DNA of 42,727 bases from Microbacterium album (GTDB lineage Bacteria > Actinomycetota > Actinomycetes > Actinomycetales > Microbacteriaceae), in contig NZ_BMJY01000019.1 of NCBI RefSeq assembly GCF_014643695.1, positions 6,820-49,546 of the forward strand, given 5' to 3'. Position numbers and translations under genes: made by a program. Each line of letters begins with the position of its first letter. Position 1 is the first letter of the stretch. A model generated the notes under the pieces. That model saw only the letters and a list, made by a program, of their open reading frames with translations, had not been told where the DNA came from and ran no database searches. Below are positions 41,005-42,727 of this stretch, in pieces.

Positions 41005-41997
41005 ATGACGACCGGCCTCGTGGAGTCCCCTCACCGCTTCCGCCCCGTGCGGGTGGCGCTCAACGCCGTCCGCGGCGCGCTCATCGGCCTCGCCGAGCTG
41101 ATCCCGGGCGTCTCGGGCGGCACGGTCGCGCTCATCACGGGCGTGTACGAGCAGCTCATCGAGGCCGCGTCCCACGTGGTGTCGGCGTTCAAGCGGCTGA
41201 TCTTCGGCCCCGATCGCATCGCGGGCTTCCGCACGGAGATCCGGCGCACCGACTGGTGGCTCGTCGGTCCCGTCGTGCTCGGCATGGCCGCGGCCGTGCT
41301 GACGATCGCGGGGCTGGTCGAGGGCCTCGTCGCGGCGAACCCGGAGAACGCCCGCGGCCTGTTCTTCGGTCTCGTCGCCGTCAGCATCATCGTGCCCCTG
41401 CAGCTGCTGCCGCGGCTGTCCTCGCGCGCGCCCGCGCGCGTCGTCGGGGAGGTCGTGCTGTTCCTGGCCGCGGCCGCGGTCGCGTTCCTGCTGATCGGGT
41501 TCGCGGACGGCGGCCTGGTCGCCGATCCGCCGCTGTGGGCGGTGTTCCTGGCGGCGATGGTCGCCATCTGCGCGCTGGTCGTGCCCGGCGTCTCCGGTTC
41601 CTTCTTCCTCCTGGCGATCGGCCTCTACTCGCCGACGCTGCAGGCAGTCCACGCGCGCGACCTCGGCTACATCGCCGTGTTCGCGCTCGGCGCGGCGGTC
41701 GGGCTCGTGTCGATCGTGAAGGTCGTGCGCTGGCTGCTGACCCGCCACCGGCGCATCACACTGATCGCCATGGCCGGGCTCATGCTGGGATCGCTGCGCG
41801 CCCTGTGGCCGTGGCAGACGTCGAGCTCGGGCGAGACCGACGGCGTGGGCGTGCTGCTGCCGCCTGGCGACCCGCTCGCGGGCCCGGTCCTGCTCGCGCT
41901 CCTGGGCGCCGCGATCGTCGCCGTGCTGCTGGTCGTGGAGTCGCGGCTCCAGCGCTCAACGGCGCGCCCGCCGGTCTCCGCCTCGGCGGAGTCATGA
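41005..41997 (+). CDS. DUF368 family polyprenyl-phosphate transporter (PopT-like)
   Basis: 330 residues from ATG 41005, with TAACGT (40992-40997) seven bases upstream. It has about eight to nine membrane helices and the duplicated family motif [30 protein letters not shown] in the first half and [23 protein letters not shown] in the second. DUF368 proteins were shown in 2022 to return undecaprenyl phosphate across the membrane for reuse in cell-wall synthesis. The stop overlaps the start of a DedA gene (ATGA), the other family with that activity. Confidence 0.92.
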   Translation: MTTGLVESPHRFRPVRVALNAVRGALIGLAELIPGVSGGTVALITGVYEQLIEAASHVVSAFKRLIFGPDRIAGFRTEIRRTDWWLVGPVVLGMAAAVLTIAGLVEGLVAANPENARGLFFGLVAVSIIVPLQLLPRLSSRAPARVVGEVVLFLAAAAVAFLLIGFADGGLVADPPLWAVFLAAMVAICALVVPGVSGSFFLLAIGLYSPTLQAVHARDLGYIAVFALGAAVGLVSIVKVVRWLLTRHRRITLIAMAGLMLGSLRALWPWQTSSSGETDGVGVLLPPGDPLAGPVLLALLGAAIVAVLLVVESRLQRSTARPPVSASAES

Positions 41998-42656
41998 GCA
42001 CCGCGGCCGCGTCGGGCGGCGGGTGGCTGTCCTCCCTCGTCGACGCGGTCGTCGCGCTCATGGACGTGATCGGCCCCTACGGCGCCGGCATCGCCATCGC
42101 CGCGGAGAACGTCTTCCCGCCGCTGCCGAGCGAGGCGATCCTGCCGATGGCCGGCCTGGCGGCCCAGCGCGGCTCGTTCGCGCTGTGGGAGGCGATCCTC
42201 TGGACCACCGTGGGGTCGCTGACCGGCGCTCTGCTCCTGTACGGGATCGGCGCGTGGTTCGGGCTCGAGCGGCTGCGTCGCATCGCCGACCGGATGCCGC
42301 TGGTGAAGGTGCAGGACGTGGATCGCACGGTCGCGTGGTTCGACCGGCACGGCGGCAAGGCGGTGTTCTTCGGACGCTTCATCCCGATCTTCCGCAGCCT
42401 CATCTCGATCCCCGCCGGCGTCGTCCGGATGCCGCTGTGGCGCTTCGCGCTGCTGACGACGCTCGGCAGCCTCATCTGGAACACCGCCTTCGTGCTCGTC
42501 GGCTGGTACCTCGGCGAGTCCTGGCACATCGTCGCGCCGTACATGGACACGTTCCAGAACGTCGTCCTCGTGGCGGTCGCGGCCGCCGTCGCGGTGTTCC
42601 TCTTCATCCGGATCCGCGCCCACCTCCGCACCCGGCGTAACGGCTCCGTTGACTAG
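41994..42656 (+). CDS. DedA family membrane protein (UptA-like)
   Basis: 220 residues from ATG 41994, translationally coupled to the DUF368 gene. DedA motifs are present: AAENVFPPLPSEAILPMAGLAAQRG (re-entrant loop with the acidic residue) and FFGRFIPIFRSLISIPAGVVRMPLWRFALLTTLGSLIWN, with the membrane-embedded Arg. Some DedA proteins (UptA) recycle undecaprenyl phosphate; others act on different lipids or on proton homeostasis. The operon with DUF368 favours the lipid-carrier role. Confidence 0.93.
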   Translation: MSTAAASGGGWLSSLVDAVVALMDVIGPYGAGIAIAAENVFPPLPSEAILPMAGLAAQRGSFALWEAILWTTVGSLTGALLLYGIGAWFGLERLRRIADRMPLVKVQDVDRTVAWFDRHGGKAVFFGRFIPIFRSLISIPAGVVRMPLWRFALLTTLGSLIWNTAFVLVGWYLGESWHIVAPYMDTFQNVVLVAVAAAVAVFLFIRIRAHLRTRRNGSVD

Positions 42657-42727
42657 CTGTGATGTCCAGGGACGTTGTTTCCCGACACGGGGCTGAGCTT
42701 GTGCTGGGGTGAGGGCCTCCGGTTGTG
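42657..42727. other. Window end: hairpin and possible insertion-sequence edge
   Basis: Directly after the DedA stop, TGTC(CA)GGGA and TCCCGACA (42663-42687) form a hairpin around CGTTGTT. The remaining bases (GGGGCTGAGCTTGTGCTGGG) are less GC-biased than the genes. Sequence beginning TGTGATGTCCAGGGACG is the kind of end seen on IS481/IS3-like elements, but no second end or transposase is in view. It may equally be a terminator. Confidence 0.25.

Noticed and set aside
41256..41993. Upstream extension of the DedA ORF
   Set aside because: It is an Arg-rich shadow frame of the DUF368 gene. ATG 41994 overlaps the DUF368 stop and gives a normal DedA length.
1..42727. tRNA, rRNA, riboswitch or prophage genes
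   Set aside because: I looked for tRNA-like cloverleaf ends, rRNA-like sequence and phage or integrase genes and saw none. A covariance-model scan would be the decisive test.

Overview
The window is chromosomal DNA from a very GC-rich actinobacterium, most likely a member of the Microbacteriaceae (Microbacterium or a close relative). The evidence is qualitative: strongly GC-biased third codon positions, a PASTA-domain Ser/Thr kinase, the 32-residue ribosomal protein bS22, a BldC-type regulator, a PspC-domain histidine kinase system, an F420-type LLM oxidoreductase, and many genes with a -10-like hexamer only 5-7 nt before the start codon, as expected for leaderless mRNAs. No rRNA, tRNA, prophage or complete transposon is visible. 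Gene density is high, and ATGA or TGATG overlaps are common.

Layout. 1-5857 (+): the end of a phosphate ABC transporter ATPase, a secreted C-terminally anchored protein, a giant ORF joining a PASTA kinase to a lytic-transglycosylase domain through repeat DNA, a sortase-like protein and a small unknown protein. 5858-7247: a dispersed repeat, a perfect 27-bp hairpin and, on the minus strand, an orphan winged-helix regulator with a long leader that holds a cysteine-rich mini-ORF. 7248-15642 (+): a pyrimidine-dimer glycosylase, an MMPL exporter, a small GNAT, SbcD-SbcC and two unknown proteins. 15643-16089: an intergenic nest of the dispersed repeat. 16090-19640: a lipase-maturation-factor-like membrane protein (+) convergent with glutamine-dependent NAD synthetase (-). 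19703-23693: a LuxR response regulator and PspC-histidine kinase (-) divergent from a PspC/toast-rack-like membrane protein and a small membrane protein (+), which looks like an envelope-stress module. 23703-31689: a RecB-like nuclease/SF1 helicase (+), upp (-), tadA and a TIGR01777 epimerase (+), then a DUF503 protein, an LLM oxidoreductase and a CDF cation transporter (-).

31771-36109: proC (+), an 800-bp array of palindromic cassettes, a TrkA/TrkH potassium system (-) and an ArsR-like regulator (+). 36274-37756 (+): a BldC-like protein, bS22, rhodanese, a glutaredoxin-like protein and a Dabb protein. 37763-40869 (-): an MscS channel and aspS. 41005-42656 (+): a DUF368 and a DedA membrane protein overlapping by four bases. 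These are the two known families of undecaprenyl-phosphate recyclers.

The main points of interest are the hairpin-cassette array at 32674-33393, the repeat-built kinase/transglycosylase fusion whose predicted topology is inconsistent, the DUF368-DedA pair, the cysteine-rich leader at 7058-7105, and the helically phased direct repeats in front of the PspC gene. Most other genes are ordinary actinobacterial housekeeping genes.
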